64,000 bases of DNA from Ditylenchus dipsaci (lineage: Eukaryota > Nematoda > Chromadorea > Rhabditida > Anguinidae): the NCBI GenBank assembly GCA_004194705.1, contig SADC01001297.1, positions 248,001-312,000 of the forward strand, in the 5' to 3' direction. Positions 33,597-44,948 of the stretch are shown here, one piece after another. How positions within the stretch are numbered: position 1 is the first letter of the stretch; each line of letters begins with the position of its first letter. Below the pieces are notes generated by a model, which made no database searches, was not told the DNA's origin, and saw only the letters and a list, made by a program, of their open reading frames with translations. A program made the translations under genes and the position numbers.

Positions 33597-36500
33597 CAGG
33601 GTCCCATTATAAACGCCCGATTGAATTTTGGCCATAACTTTTTTTAATTCCCGCCTTTGGTGAGATCTTTTTTTTTCTCGAAAGAGCAGCTCCTAGGCAC
33701 GAGAATGACACCATACATGCCTATAACACTTTATTCAAAGCACTAACAAATAGAACAACGATTTTCATTTTCAACAATTTTCAGATATTTTTGAGAGATT
33801 AAGATTGTCCAAGATGTCAGAAGCTGAAAGAGTTAAATCAAGTTCAATAACATTCAAAAAGATCCAACCTCCAATCGGCGTGGTGACAAGTGGGCCTTAA
33901 CATCTGAGGACGCGTCAGCAGAGGGGTCGATTTTTATAGATGGAAGAAGTGAGAGTCGACGTAAGAAGACGCAAATTTCGATATCGACTTTAGAGCCCAC
34001 ATATTTAGAAATCGAAACTTTGGTCCCGAAATTTAGATTTCGTCATCTATGGATCGATATTTTCATACCGACAGTTGCGGATAAAACATATGAGGCCCGA
34101 AACCAAATACGCCAAATTTGTGGACAGGACACTGCTGGCGCGATATTTGTGGCGCGATAATTCAAGTCAGAAAAATGAGGACGACGTATTCACTGCTCGA
34201 TATTTAATCCTTCGTATTTAAAACCCGACAGTTGAGGCCCGATATTTGAGGACGCGACATTTGAGGCCCGACATATAAAGACGCGACATTTGAGGCCCGA
34301 TTTTTCAGGACGCGACATTCAAGGCCCGACATTACAGGACACGACATTAAAGGTTCGACATTCAAGGACGCGACATCAGAGGTCGCGACATTTATGGATG
34401 CGTCATTTGAGGATGCGACATTTAAGGACCGACATTCAAAAATGCCACATTTAACACGCCCGGCATTTATGGACCGGTGTATTCTAACTCAGAATTTCAT
34501 GCAGAACACGATGGTGCGGGTCCTTTTCGCTTCAATGACGGGTCAAGGGGACACGGACAATTCGCCTCCAGGACAATTCGCCTCCGGGCCGATTCGCCTC
34601 CAGGGACAATTCGCCTCCAGGACAATTCGCCTCCAGGACAATTCGCCTCCGGGACAATTCGCCTCCCGGGACAATTCGCCTCCCGGACAATTCGCCTCCA
34701 ATTACATTTTTTATCTCCTGTTCAGTCTGTCCATTCACTCCATGAACAATAAGCTTATCCTTAGTTTGTATTTTTGCAGAAAGGGTAATATTGTAGTTGT
34801 ATTGCATTAATTTTTATAACATTTTTGTCAATTCATCACCTAATCGCCCTTATTTTCTCATGTTGTTGTCCACCTGGTTATTTAGGTGGTCCAACCTGTA
34901 CAGGTATACAGGTCCAACCTGTATAAAATGGACAATTGCTCCCTGTTCATAAAGGCATTCTTACCCTGCTCAGATAATAAAAACAACAATTATTTGACTT
35001 CAAAATTGATCAGGCTATAACCAACTTTAGCTGCCTTTCTTTTGATCCAAGTGGACGACCACATGGTTTAGTTAGTCCATGGATTGTCCAGTAGAATTAA
35101 AGTTGGATCATAAATTTTAAAAGTTCTTTACAAGACGAAAATTTTACTATCCGGGTACCACTACACTACCTGAGTACAACAAAATCAAGTGGTCGTCAAT
35201 TTGGTGCAAATTTTTTTTTTACGTTTTTCATATTCCGAAACCTGTTTTCTGGACCAATTTGGGCATGCTGAAGATGGTTCGATAATAGTAAAAGAAGGTT
35301 TTGTATGGTATTTTAAATTATTGGGAAATGATTGAATTTGCCAAAACTAGAAAATAGCTTACAAAACGGCATTTCACCACTATCAAACCATCTTCAGCAT
35401 TCCGAGTTAGTCCAGAAAATAGGTTTTGGAACCCAAAAAAGTAAAAAAAAATCTCCAAGTGGACGACCACTTGATTTGGTCAGTTCAGACTACAAAATTT
35501 TTCAAAATGTACGAATTTGAAAAGTGTGGACCATTTTGTGTGTGGACCAATTCGGTATGGATCAGTTTGGTGCGGATCGATTCGCTTAACGCCCGTTAAT
35601 GAATATACACCTGGACGAGGGATACCTACCTCTAATTGTGGGGATCGGTTCAGTGAACTCAAAATTTTGATATTATCAAACCTGATTCCCCACATGATTT
35701 TACATTTGATAGCATGGTTGGTTTTCGATTTAATTTTTTTTCAAATTTTCAGGCCATCCACATGAACATTCACCTGACCAGAAGGTACCTACCCTGGGTT
35801 TTGGGGTTCGGATGGGTGAAATCGCGGTTTCGGTCCTATCAAACAGGATTTACCACACAATTTCACGTCAAAAATAAGGGTTTGAATGTGGTATAATGAC
35901 TGTGACTTTTCAAAGATTACTTCTACTACTTTTTTGTACCGGAGGCGAATTGTCCCGGAGGCGAATTGTCCCGGAGGCGAATTGTCCTGGAGGCGAATTG
36001 TCCCTGGAGGCGAATTGTCCCGGGAGGCGAATCGGCCCGGAGGCGAATTGTCCCGGGAGGCGAATTGTCCCGGAGGCGAATTGTCGCGGACCCGGGTCAA
36101 GGAGGTGAAAAGGGTCCGGAAGGTAACAAGTTGTGGATGGTCGAGATCCAGCTGGATACCCACAGGTTTTCAAGTAATGCATCATGATTGTTATACTATA
36201 CACACACACTCAAAATATACGAAAATGACCGCCAGGAATTTATCTATATTATTTTTGCACATTTCGCTATGACTTTATGATAAAATATTGCTACTTTAGT
36301 GTATAAATAACCGTGAGATTCTGCATCATCATTTTTATTGTGTGGGAGATTTAACTCGGTATGATCTAAATATGAAATTATAGCCTGTAGAAAATTAGAG
36401 CAGGCAGTCTTTGGCACTACTCGAAAGCCGAACTTCTGGCGGTCATTTTCGTATATTTTGAGTGTGTGTATAGTATAACAATCATGACGCATTACTTGAA

Positions 36501-37530
36501 AACCTGTGGGTATCCAGCTGGATTTCGACCATCCACAACTTGTTACCTTCCGGACCCTTTTTTACCTACTTCGTCAATGATTGAAGCGGGAACGACTCGC
36601 ACCATCGTGTTCAGTATGAAATTCTGAGTTAGAATACACCGGTCCATAAATGCCGGGCGTGTTAAATGTGGGATTTTTGAATGTCGGTCCTTAAATGTCG
36701 CATCCTCAAATGACGCATCCATAAATGTCGCGACCTCTGATGTCGCGTCCTTGAATGTCGAACCTTTAATGTCGCGTCCTGAAAAATCGGGCTTCAAATG
36801 TCGCGTCTTCATATTTCGGGCTTCAAATGTCGCGTCCTCAAATGTCGGGCCTTAAATGTCGCGTCCTTAAAAAATCGGACCAGAAATGTCAATGAACAAA
36901 AAATAAGCCACTAATGTCTTGTCCTTATAAGACGGTCTTGAAAATTCAATCCTGGAAATGCTGAGTTTTAAAGGTCACGTCATTAAATTTCGATTCATAG
37001 TATTCGGGTTCCAAATGTCAGATCCGCAAATTTCGACTCTCAAAAGTCGATCTTCATATGTCGGACTGTGAATGTCGATCAGCAAATGTCGGTTCTCATT
37101 TGTCATTTCTCATATGTTGCATCCTTAATAGTCATTCTTCATTTATCGGGCCACAAATGTCAGTCTTCAATTCTCGGCGTTCGAAAAAGTCAATCCTTAA
37201 GAAATTTTCCTCAAATGTTAAGGCCCACTTGTCACCACGCCCTCCAATCAGGTCCAGCATCAAAATTGAATGCTCCACACGCTTCTGTTCATCCACGGCC
37301 TTGATTTCTTGGTGGAGCTTGTATAGATGGAACTTGGCCTCCGTCAGAATTCGCTGGTTGGACATTCTTGACGGCATTCCCTCCTGATTTTTATGTCAAC
37401 AATAGAAATATGGTGTCATTCTCTTCCCTACGAGCTGCTCTTTCAAATAAAAATAAGATCTTACCAAAAGGCGGGAATTAAAAAAAGTTATGGCCAAAAT
37501 TCAATCGGGCTTTTATAATGGGACACCCGG
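33597..37530. mobile_element. Mariner-derived giant foldback with GACATTT and GGACAATTCGCCTCC arrays
   Basis: Ends CAGGGTCCCATTATAA and the inverse (CCGGGTGTCCC variant), TA at 33595-33596 and 37531-37532. Paired features from outside in: terminal repeats of about 120 bp; transposase-derived sequence; arrays of about 17 bp (GGCCCGACATTTGAGGACGC) at 34070-34470 and 36650-37130; arrays of 16-17 bp (GGACAATTCGCCTCC) at 34556-34702 and inverted 35939-36089; and the AAGTGGTCGTCC hairpin core at 35050-35480. It looks like a mariner end pair that expanded by acquiring arrays. Confidence 0.75.
37242..37377 (-). pseudogene. Mariner-type transposase fragment
   Basis: Minus-strand peptide beginning MPSRMSNQRILTEAKFHLYK and continuing with KRVEHSILMLDLI. 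It is clearly related to the corresponding part of the transposase at 2898-4066 (SIRRILKEAAFHPYK, KRVEHAITMLDLL). Only this segment before the first catalytic Asp remains. Confidence 0.75.
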
Positions 37531-37750
37531 TATTTTATGCGGATCCCACTCATTTTGCATTTTTGCAAAGCCAGATTTTACAAACAAGACTTCTTTTAGA
37601 TAAATCAACTGATATTTTTACTTGTTCAGTTAGTGAAAAAGCCCATAGCAAAGATTCAAAAACGAGTTGAGTTGGATAAGGGATAAGTACCATAAAAATC
37701 ATTTTTTGTTTACTGGATCCTTTTACTTTTCTTTTATTTTCTTTTCTTAA

Positions 37751-37979
37751 AGGCCATTGCCGTCTCCGACAACGGTTGTCCCCCGCCAATTCAAATTTTT
37801 TCTGTATCATTGAACTTTTTACAGATTTTCAACTTGGTTTCTAACAAAACTATACCTAAATTTAAATTCTAGGCCTTGTTTTGTTAGAAACCAAGCTGAA
37901 AATCTGTATAAAAGTTGAATGATTAGGCAAAAAAATTTGAATTGGCGGGGGACAATTCGAAACAGGTGGCAATAGCCCT
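37751..37979. mobile_element. TTAA-type MITE with GTCCCCCGCCAATTC arms
   Basis: TTAA precedes (37747-37750) and a mutated TTGA follows (37980-37983). Inverted ends AGGCCATTGCC / GGCAATAGCCCT. A fragment of the same family starts after TTAA at 49863. Confidence 0.6.
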
Positions 37980-37984
37980 TTGAA

Positions 37985-38620
37985 AGACCATTCTAACAGT
38001 GATACACAATAGAAAGACAGCACAAACCGAAAAAGCCTTACACGACAAATCATGTCATGCAACGTCTAAATTTTTCAATAAATAGAGTTGTGACCTAATG
38101 TGCCATTTGTTGCTCTTAGTTAGCACTGATTTTCATGCCAAGAAAATAAACGTGGAACTCATAGATAAAGGAGGTTCAGCAAACCAAACAAAGCCAAACT
38201 ACTTTCTCCTTGGTTTCAACCGTTTTTTAAACTGCGAAAAAGCAAACACTTAAACCATTTTCATGAACTATAGATGAACTTAATACGTCAATTTTTTCTA
38301 CCATATAATGAGTGAAGCATAAATAGGCTCTCTATGTATTGGACTATACACAAATCATTTTTCAGTCTTCTAACCTCAAATCATCCGCTAAATCTGCTTC
38401 CTCTTTTGAGAATGCTCACTGGACTCAGAAATATATCCTAACATAGTTCATAAGAAAAAAAACATTGTAAAAAGTATAAACAAACCTGGCTCACAGTTTC
38501 TGCTAAGCACTATAACAAGAAGTGGTTTTTTAGTACAAAAAAGTTGTTATTTGCTTATTGGTTAGCAATCCTAACTAGTATGTTCTGTGTTTGTGGTTCT
38601 CTACTACTGATCATTATAGG
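37985..38620. other. No gene recognised
   Basis: AT-rich sequence with no coding signal or repeat that I can name. Confidence 0.3.
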
Positions 38621-38623
38621 ATC

Positions 38624-38993
38624 CTGTCTCTTCCTTATCATGGCAATTTGAAAGACTTGAATGCGCGCGGAACCACACACATTTTGTCAATAATAATTTC
38701 GAATTGTTTTTTGTTTCTACTTATTTTTTAGAAAATAAATTTGTAAATTCGTTCAAAATATGGAACCATTCACTAGTCGAGCCCAACGATTCTTGACAAT
38801 GCCAGATCGGACCACTTATCCGTTTCCACTGCTCCACAACTGTCACTCCCGAAATGTGACTAATATCGAATATGACATAACATTTAAAATTTAAAATGCA
38901 AACAAAAAAATAATTCGAAAACATTATTGACAAAATCTGTGTGGTCCCGCGCGCATTCAAACCTTTGAAATTGCCATAATAAGGAAGAGACAG
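38624..38993. mobile_element. MITE with CTGTCTCTTCCTTAT termini
   Basis: CTGTCTCTTCCTTATCATGG and its inverse bound 370 bp; the arms pair through TTGAATGCGCGCGG. Superfamily undetermined, as no clean duplication is visible. Confidence 0.65.
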
Positions 38994-39477
38994 TGTCCTT
39001 TATCGAGGAAAAAATTTAAATTCCCGGGCACCACCTCTAATTAGCGTAGGCATGCTCCTTTATTTTTTAGTGGGACGGGACAAAAAATAAATAGTTTTCT
39101 GAGACGGGACAGACTGGAATTTTTTGCCGGGCCGGGATCCAGGAAGGGATAATATGCTAAAAACACTTCAGGTCGGGACGGGACGGTATTCTGACGGATA
39201 GAATGTCTTGGATAGAATGTCATTGCAGCTTAATATTCGACCCGGTTTGAGCGGTTTCTAAATCCAGGCCCGGGTTGGGCTGGAATGTCTATAGGTCTGC
39301 CGAAAATTTCAAGAGTTTGATTGTAATGTGTTATAAATTCATAATCGTCCATTTTAGCTCTTCTTGCCGGTGCACCTGCTTGTAGTTGGTGTTTTTCCAA
39401 AGTGTGTGTGCATTCCATATTTCTAAAGCGACACTTGTCGTGTGTACATTTCTATTCTAGTGGTTCTTCCCTCGGCA

Positions 39478-42400
39478 ATGGTATTCAAAATTCCGGCTAG
39501 GAAGAGGTCAATTATCATCAAGCTTCTCCTGATAGTTCCGCTATGCTGGATTGCCGCACTAATTTTCTTCAATATTCCACGCAAAGTATTGTTTACAACA
39601 TAAAGGTGCCATAAAATATGTACACCTATCTGTATTTAGTTAAACGAAGAAGTGATACCGAATGAGCCTCATCATCCTGCAGTTCAGCAAATTCAAGGCT
39701 TCGGTCCTCCCATGGCGCTTGAGCAGGAAGTTGAAAAGGAAGGAGGAGAAGCGAATGCAGCGGTAACTTTTTTTCCTTCAAATGGCTTCTAAATATGGTT
39801 TCTTTAGCAGGGAAACATTCCAAAACCGAACAAGCAGCTGTTCGATATGAATTCACCCATTTATAAAAAGGGTGATCCTACACAAGGTGAGCAGTCAAAA
39901 GTTCTTGTAACTGATCAACTCTTTATGTACTATCATTTAGTTGGTGAAATGGGCAAAGCTGTGCACATTGAAAAAGATGTATGTTTCTGTGCTCTCTTTT
40001 ACGATTTTATCGAGATTATGCACAAACTTTTTAGAAGCTGTCTCCTGAAGAGAAACTCAAATACGACACTGGATTTCAAAACAATGTAAATATCATCCGG
40101 ACTCTTCTTTTTGATAAGAGCTAATTTATGAAGATTTAGGCTTTCAACCAGTATGCTTCTGACCTGATAAGTGTTCACAGAACCCTTCCTGTTACGGCTG
40201 ATGAAGAGTGAGCCTAAAACTATCTACCTTAATTTTCTTCTGTTTCACAGCAAAATTTAGATGTAAGACAGAGAAATACGCAGATGATTTGCCCGATACT
40301 TCGGTGGTCATTTGCTTTCACAATGAGGCCTGGTAAAAAATTTAGCCTAAAATTTTTACACAGTCTTCTGTACCCGAAATCATACTAAAACATTAAGGTC
40401 TGTATTGCTGAGAACAGTGCATAGTGTGATTGAGCGAACGCCGGCGAAGTTGTTGAACGAAGTTATTCTCGTGGATGACTTTTCTGATATGGAACACACC
40501 AAAAAGCCATTGGATGATTACATGTCTCAATTCAAAAATGTAAGTGAGATTAATCCGAAATGCAATTTTGCTTTGTTTTGAGGTCCGCGTTGTGCGTCTA
40601 GATAAGCGTGAAGGACTGATTCGAGCTCGTCTCAAGGGTGCGGCTATTGCCAAGGGGACTGTGATAACATACTTGGACTCTCATTGGTGAGAAATTAGCT
40701 GCTTTTAACACTGATCTTTATGCGTTTTAGTGAGTGCATGGAAGGGTGGATTGAGCCTTTGCTTGACCGAATTCACAAGGATCCTACAACTGTCGTTTGT
40801 CCGGTTATCGATGTAATTGATGACAATAACTTTGAATACCGTATGAATCTAATATTTATTTCAAATGTGGGCTTTGCATAAACAATAAGCGTACTTTAGA
40901 TTATTCGAAAGCTTTTTTCACTAATGTTGGAGGCTTTGACTGGTCTCTTCAGTTTAACTGGCATCCTATTCCTGAGCGTGACAGAAAAAATCGCAAGCGA
41001 CACATAGATCCAGTTGCGTCTCCTACAATGGCGGGTGGTCTCTTTTCTATTCACAGAGATTACTTCGAGAAGTTGGGGACGTGAGTAGCTATTATATGCA
41101 TTGTTTTTTTCGTTGTATGTTAAAATTTCAGATACGATCCGGGATTTGACATTTGGGGCGGAGAAAACCTTGAATTGTCCTTTAAAATATGGATGTGTGG
41201 TGGAAGGCTGGTATCTCGTTTTCCAACCTATTCTTGATTATTAGCTGAATAAGCAATTTTAGGAAATCGTGCCTTGTTCCCATGTGGGTCATATCTTCCG
41301 TAAGCGCTCTCCCTATAAGTGGCGATCTGGTGTAAATGTTTTGAAGAAGAATTCTATTCGTCTAGCTGAAGTGTGGTTGGATGAATACAAGCAGTATTAT
41401 TACGAAAGGATCAACAACCAGCTGGTTTGTTGCAAAGCATGTCCTCGTTAATTTACTTTTCAAATCTAATTTTAGGGAGATTACGGAGGTTCCGATTTAT
41501 TTTATGAAGTTAATTTTGAGTGTTCAGTCTAACTTTTAAAGATATCTCGTCAAGAAAAAAGCTGAGAGACAATCTTCAATGCAAATCATTCAAGTGGTAT
41601 CTGACGAACATATTCCCTGAGCTGTTTATTCCGGGAGATTCTGTAGCCAAGGGAGAGGTAATTTTTACAGTTAAAAATGCTTGCTAATCACGGCGGTGCT
41701 TTGGGCTTTATGCTTGATGTGTCTCGTCGATCTCCGGCAGTAGTCTTAGCAGCGCTCTCTATAACTTTTATCAGTCTTTTATTTTGCGTCTTATTGTCTC
41801 CTTTATCACCTGCTTACACATGTTTACAATCTGCTTAGTTGATCCCGCTGTTCGAACCCTGGGTACAGGAAACCAATGTCACATTCAAAAAAGTTTCTTA
41901 CGATATAATCTATAGCGAATTCCGCGGAATAGACCTTATCCCAATTTTGAGTACTATTTGTTGTCTTAAGCGTACATTTTGCAATAATTTTGTAGAGTTG
42001 GATGTTAATGCTTTTTCCTGGAAACAACCTTTGGATCACGAAAAAGTTGAGGGCTTATCTGTTACGAGGTCCTAGTTATGAAATCTTAGTTGTGAGGTTA
42101 CTGAAGTCATATTTATTCTTTAAAAGAGCACACTTTTATAGCTTGCATCAATAGTCTAGACTAAACTCTTAGGCTTCAGCTGTTATTTTTCTTGCTATAA
42201 ATCAGCTTTTAATATTTTTTGCTGTTAATGTGCCGTCCTCCTAGGCTCAAATGATATAATTCTTGTCATATTCTTATCGTCTCCTCTATTGTCTTTCCTA
42301 ATTCTAGGTTCGAAATGGAGTGGACCTGAATCCCCATCGTTGCATAGACTCTGCCGTAGGAAGACGAGAGAAAAACAAACCGGTCGTGCCCTACCCGTGT

Positions 42401-44514
42401 CACAATGCTGGGGGAAATCAAGTTGGTATTTTTAATATTTTTATTTAGATCAGAAATCAAGAAGCACCTGGGCATCCTCAGTGCATCGACTCTGCGGTCG
42501 GCGAGGAACATAACAATAAGCCAGTTGTTCCATACCCTTGCCATGCACAAGGGGCAACCAAGTTGATACTTTTCGTTTTTTTTGAAAAACGGTTTCATTT
42601 AGCGTCATATTGCACTAAATAAGTCTCTGGCGCTACTATAGAATACCCCCCCCCTAAAATCCGACCTTATAAAATCGCTGTAACTACCCTTGCAAACAAC
42701 AAGTTTAGGCTTAGCCCTTAGGCTTGGGGGTAGGCCAGCGTACGGAAGTTGTGCCTAATGAAGAGTTTGCGCACATTTTCCGGGGTCTGGGACATCAATT
42801 TGGGTACTTTTTACTTAAGTTTTAAAAGGTCGGATTTTTGGGGGGGGGGGTATTCTATAGTAGGGTCAAGTCTCTCAATTTTGCAATGAATACTAGGTTT
42901 TTTTTAATGCTGTATACAATATCCGATAAAAATAGAGCTGGAATTAAATTTTAATCTAGAAAAATCCATATGTAGCAAGGTGGCTATTATCGTCTTTAAT
43001 GGTGCCCAAAATGAGCTTGAAGTTTTCAATTCATTAAGCTTGTATGTGATTTTAACCTCCATTCTTATCCATAGATATGTGTTAGAATTACAATAGAATT
43101 TGTATCCTCGTTCCTACCGGTTTCTGCCTAAGGGTGCTGAAAAGCGTACTATCGAGATTTTTAAAACATATATGCGTTCAGTAGTATTCATTGCAAATTT
43201 GGTTTAGATGTTTTTCATTTTCTAAAATGACCTAAAGGAGTCGCTATCATTGAAGTGGCAAAAGCCATCTTGTATATACTTACAGGGCGTATCAAGAAAT
43301 TTCGCCTTTTTGATATGTCCGTAGCTTTTTTGTAGACCGTTTTTTGAATTTCTGTTTTCGCAAATCGTTTTCTCCTGATGGGCAATCTGGTTTAGTGTGT
43401 GATGTCAAAAACACGATTTTGCTTGGCCCCCTATGGTTCAGATTTTAGCCACCTAGGGGCCACCAACAGACCAGTACCAAAACCACAGCGGTGAATAAAC
43501 AAAAATCGTGTTTTTCGTATTATACGGTAAAAAAATTACCCATCAAGAAAAAACGAATGGCGAAAACAGAAATTCTTAAAACGGTCTACGATAAAGTTAC
43601 GGCCATTTCAAAAAACGCAGAATTTCTTGATACACCTTGAATTTTTAAAGATGTGCTTGTAAATCCCATCAAATTTTTATTGTTGTCCGTTGTCCTCAAA
43701 CATTCTAACTCTGGCTGGTGGTTGAACATGAGCACAAAAATCTAATCTCACTATGAATTCAAGCTATGCGCACTTTAAAGACCACCCCAAATTTTTATGG
43801 TATTCACTTAAATATAATTTGATTAAACAGATGCGGAACAAAGGTGGGGGCTCTAAGCAGTGCCTCGATTGGGCTGCTCATGGCAACAAACATAAAAACA
43901 TAGGACTGTATTGGTGCACCAATCAGGGTGGTAATCAAGCAAGTTTTATCCTTTATATAGTTAAAATGTGCTTGCCCAGAGCGATTATTTGAGGACAGCA
44001 GCAATGAGTTTCTAATGCAATGAGTTTCTAATACTTTAAAAAATTTTTAAAATTTATTTTTCCAAAGCTGTTTTCTTTAGTATTGGTTGTTGAGCAAAGA
44101 TGGAGAAATTCGACGGGATGAGAGCTGTGTGGACTACGCTGGAAAAGATGTTATGATATTCCCTTGTCACAGGTCATTTTGTTTCTCATTTAAGGCATTG
44201 TTAACGATCCAATACGGGTGTTTTAGTATGAAAGGAACCAAGAATGGCGTTATGATAATAAACTTCATCAGCTTCTGCATGTGGTCACTGGCAAATGCTT
44301 GGAAATGAGCAAAGATGGTGCGAAACTGTTAATGAGGTTGGCGCTCTCTTAAAGTCAACGGTGTGTACAGTAAAATCTTTTTAGCGCTTGCGATACTAGC
44401 AATGTCTATCAGAGCTGGACATTCAAGGAGTACAACGAAGCAAAGTAATTTCATCTCGCATGCTTTTTCCACTTTTCGTTTTTTTGCAGGGCTCGTGAAT
44501 ATGGCTTGCTGTAA
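39478..44514 (+). CDS. gly-5: Polypeptide N-acetylgalactosaminyltransferase, gly-5-like, with three alternative lectin exons
   Basis: Type II Golgi enzyme that starts mucin-type O-glycans by adding GalNAc to Ser/Thr. Exons: 39478-39585, 39640-39762, 39811-39886, 39941-39978, 40035-40085, 40140-40207, 40261-40332, 40398-40539, 40583-40686, 40731-40840, 40900-41080, 41132-41210, 41263-41424, 41476-41488 (13 nt), 41542-41657, then one of 42308-42421, 42449-42561 or 43831-43938, then 44081-44172, 44227-44336, 44400-44444, 44490-44514. Seen: N-terminal signal anchor ([17 protein letters not shown]), [17 protein letters not shown], the LDSHCE metal-binding motif, [17 protein letters not shown], and a lectin domain with CIDSAVG repeats and a QSW motif. 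About 609 residues, as expected. One base is missing near 44236 (GGAACC for GGAAACC). The gly-5 assignment rests on the multi-isoform layout known for C. elegans gly-5 and is inferred. Confidence 0.9.
42308..42421 (+). other. Alternative lectin exon A
   Basis: 114 nt, phase 0. Encodes VRNG...RCIDSAVG...[13 protein letters not shown], part of the first ricin-type lectin repeat. Donor CAA|GTTGGT. Only 27 bp separate it from exon B, too short for an intron, so A and B cannot both be spliced in. Confidence 0.8.
42449..42561 (+). other. Alternative lectin exon B (one base short)
   Basis: 113 nt, homologous to exon A throughout (IRNQ...QCIDSAVG...VVPYPCH). Its end reads GGGGCAACCAA where exon A has GGGGGAAATCAA. 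One G is missing, which breaks the frame. Exon A and exon C are multiples of three, so B should be too. Confidence 0.75.
42636..42860. mobile_element. MITE with CTATAGAATACCCCC termini
   Basis: CTATAGAATA plus a C run and AAAATCCGACCTT, inverted at the right end. It lies in the intron between lectin exons B and C. Confidence 0.65.
43283..43639. mobile_element. Mariner-like MITE (CAGGGCGTATCAAGAAATTT)
   Basis: CAGGGCGTATCAAGAAATTT and the inverse ending TTTCTTGATACACCTTG; TA precedes (43281-43282) but the right flank is AA. The arms pair over about 90 bp. It lies in the same gly-5 intron as the previous MITE. Confidence 0.65.
43831..43938 (+). other. Alternative lectin exon C with a GC donor
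   Basis: 108 nt, phase 0. Encodes [15 protein letters not shown]...[13 protein letters not shown], the most diverged of the three copies. The donor is CAA|GCAAGT, a GC-AG intron, which in other animals is associated with regulated splicing. Confidence 0.75.
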
Positions 44515-44948
44515 GAATGTAATCTGGTCAAAGAATTCTATAAAATGCAAAATTTGGGTGTCTTTCTGCTCGTAATTATGTAAATTGTGTTGTTCAATAT
44601 ATATATATTTGTTGATAATAGGAAGGGTTGTGAGCTTGTAAGGCGATAAGTTTATTTTTTGCTGTTGTTGTGGTCTTAGAAACTTGAGCTGGTTGTTTAT
44701 TTAAAATTCACTTATTCAATTTGAACTTAATTATATGTCTTTGCTTTGTGAAAGCATAGATCCTTCTTTGTGGAATCCACTTGGCAAGCGCACCATATTA
44801 AATTTTTGAGTACTCCCCAGGAACTAAGAACCAATGTATGCCACTTTCTTTCCACGATTTCACTTTCCTATTTTTTGTGACCATGTGCTTCAAATGGTCA
44901 TAAGAATACCACGGAAATATTTTTGTCGAACTCTAAATTTTCGGTGAG

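Noticed and set aside
34394..36272. Repeated GGELSRRRIV / DNSPPGQFAS peptides
   Set aside because: Translations of a 16- to 17-bp minisatellite; the period is not fixed to codons and the two copies are inverted.
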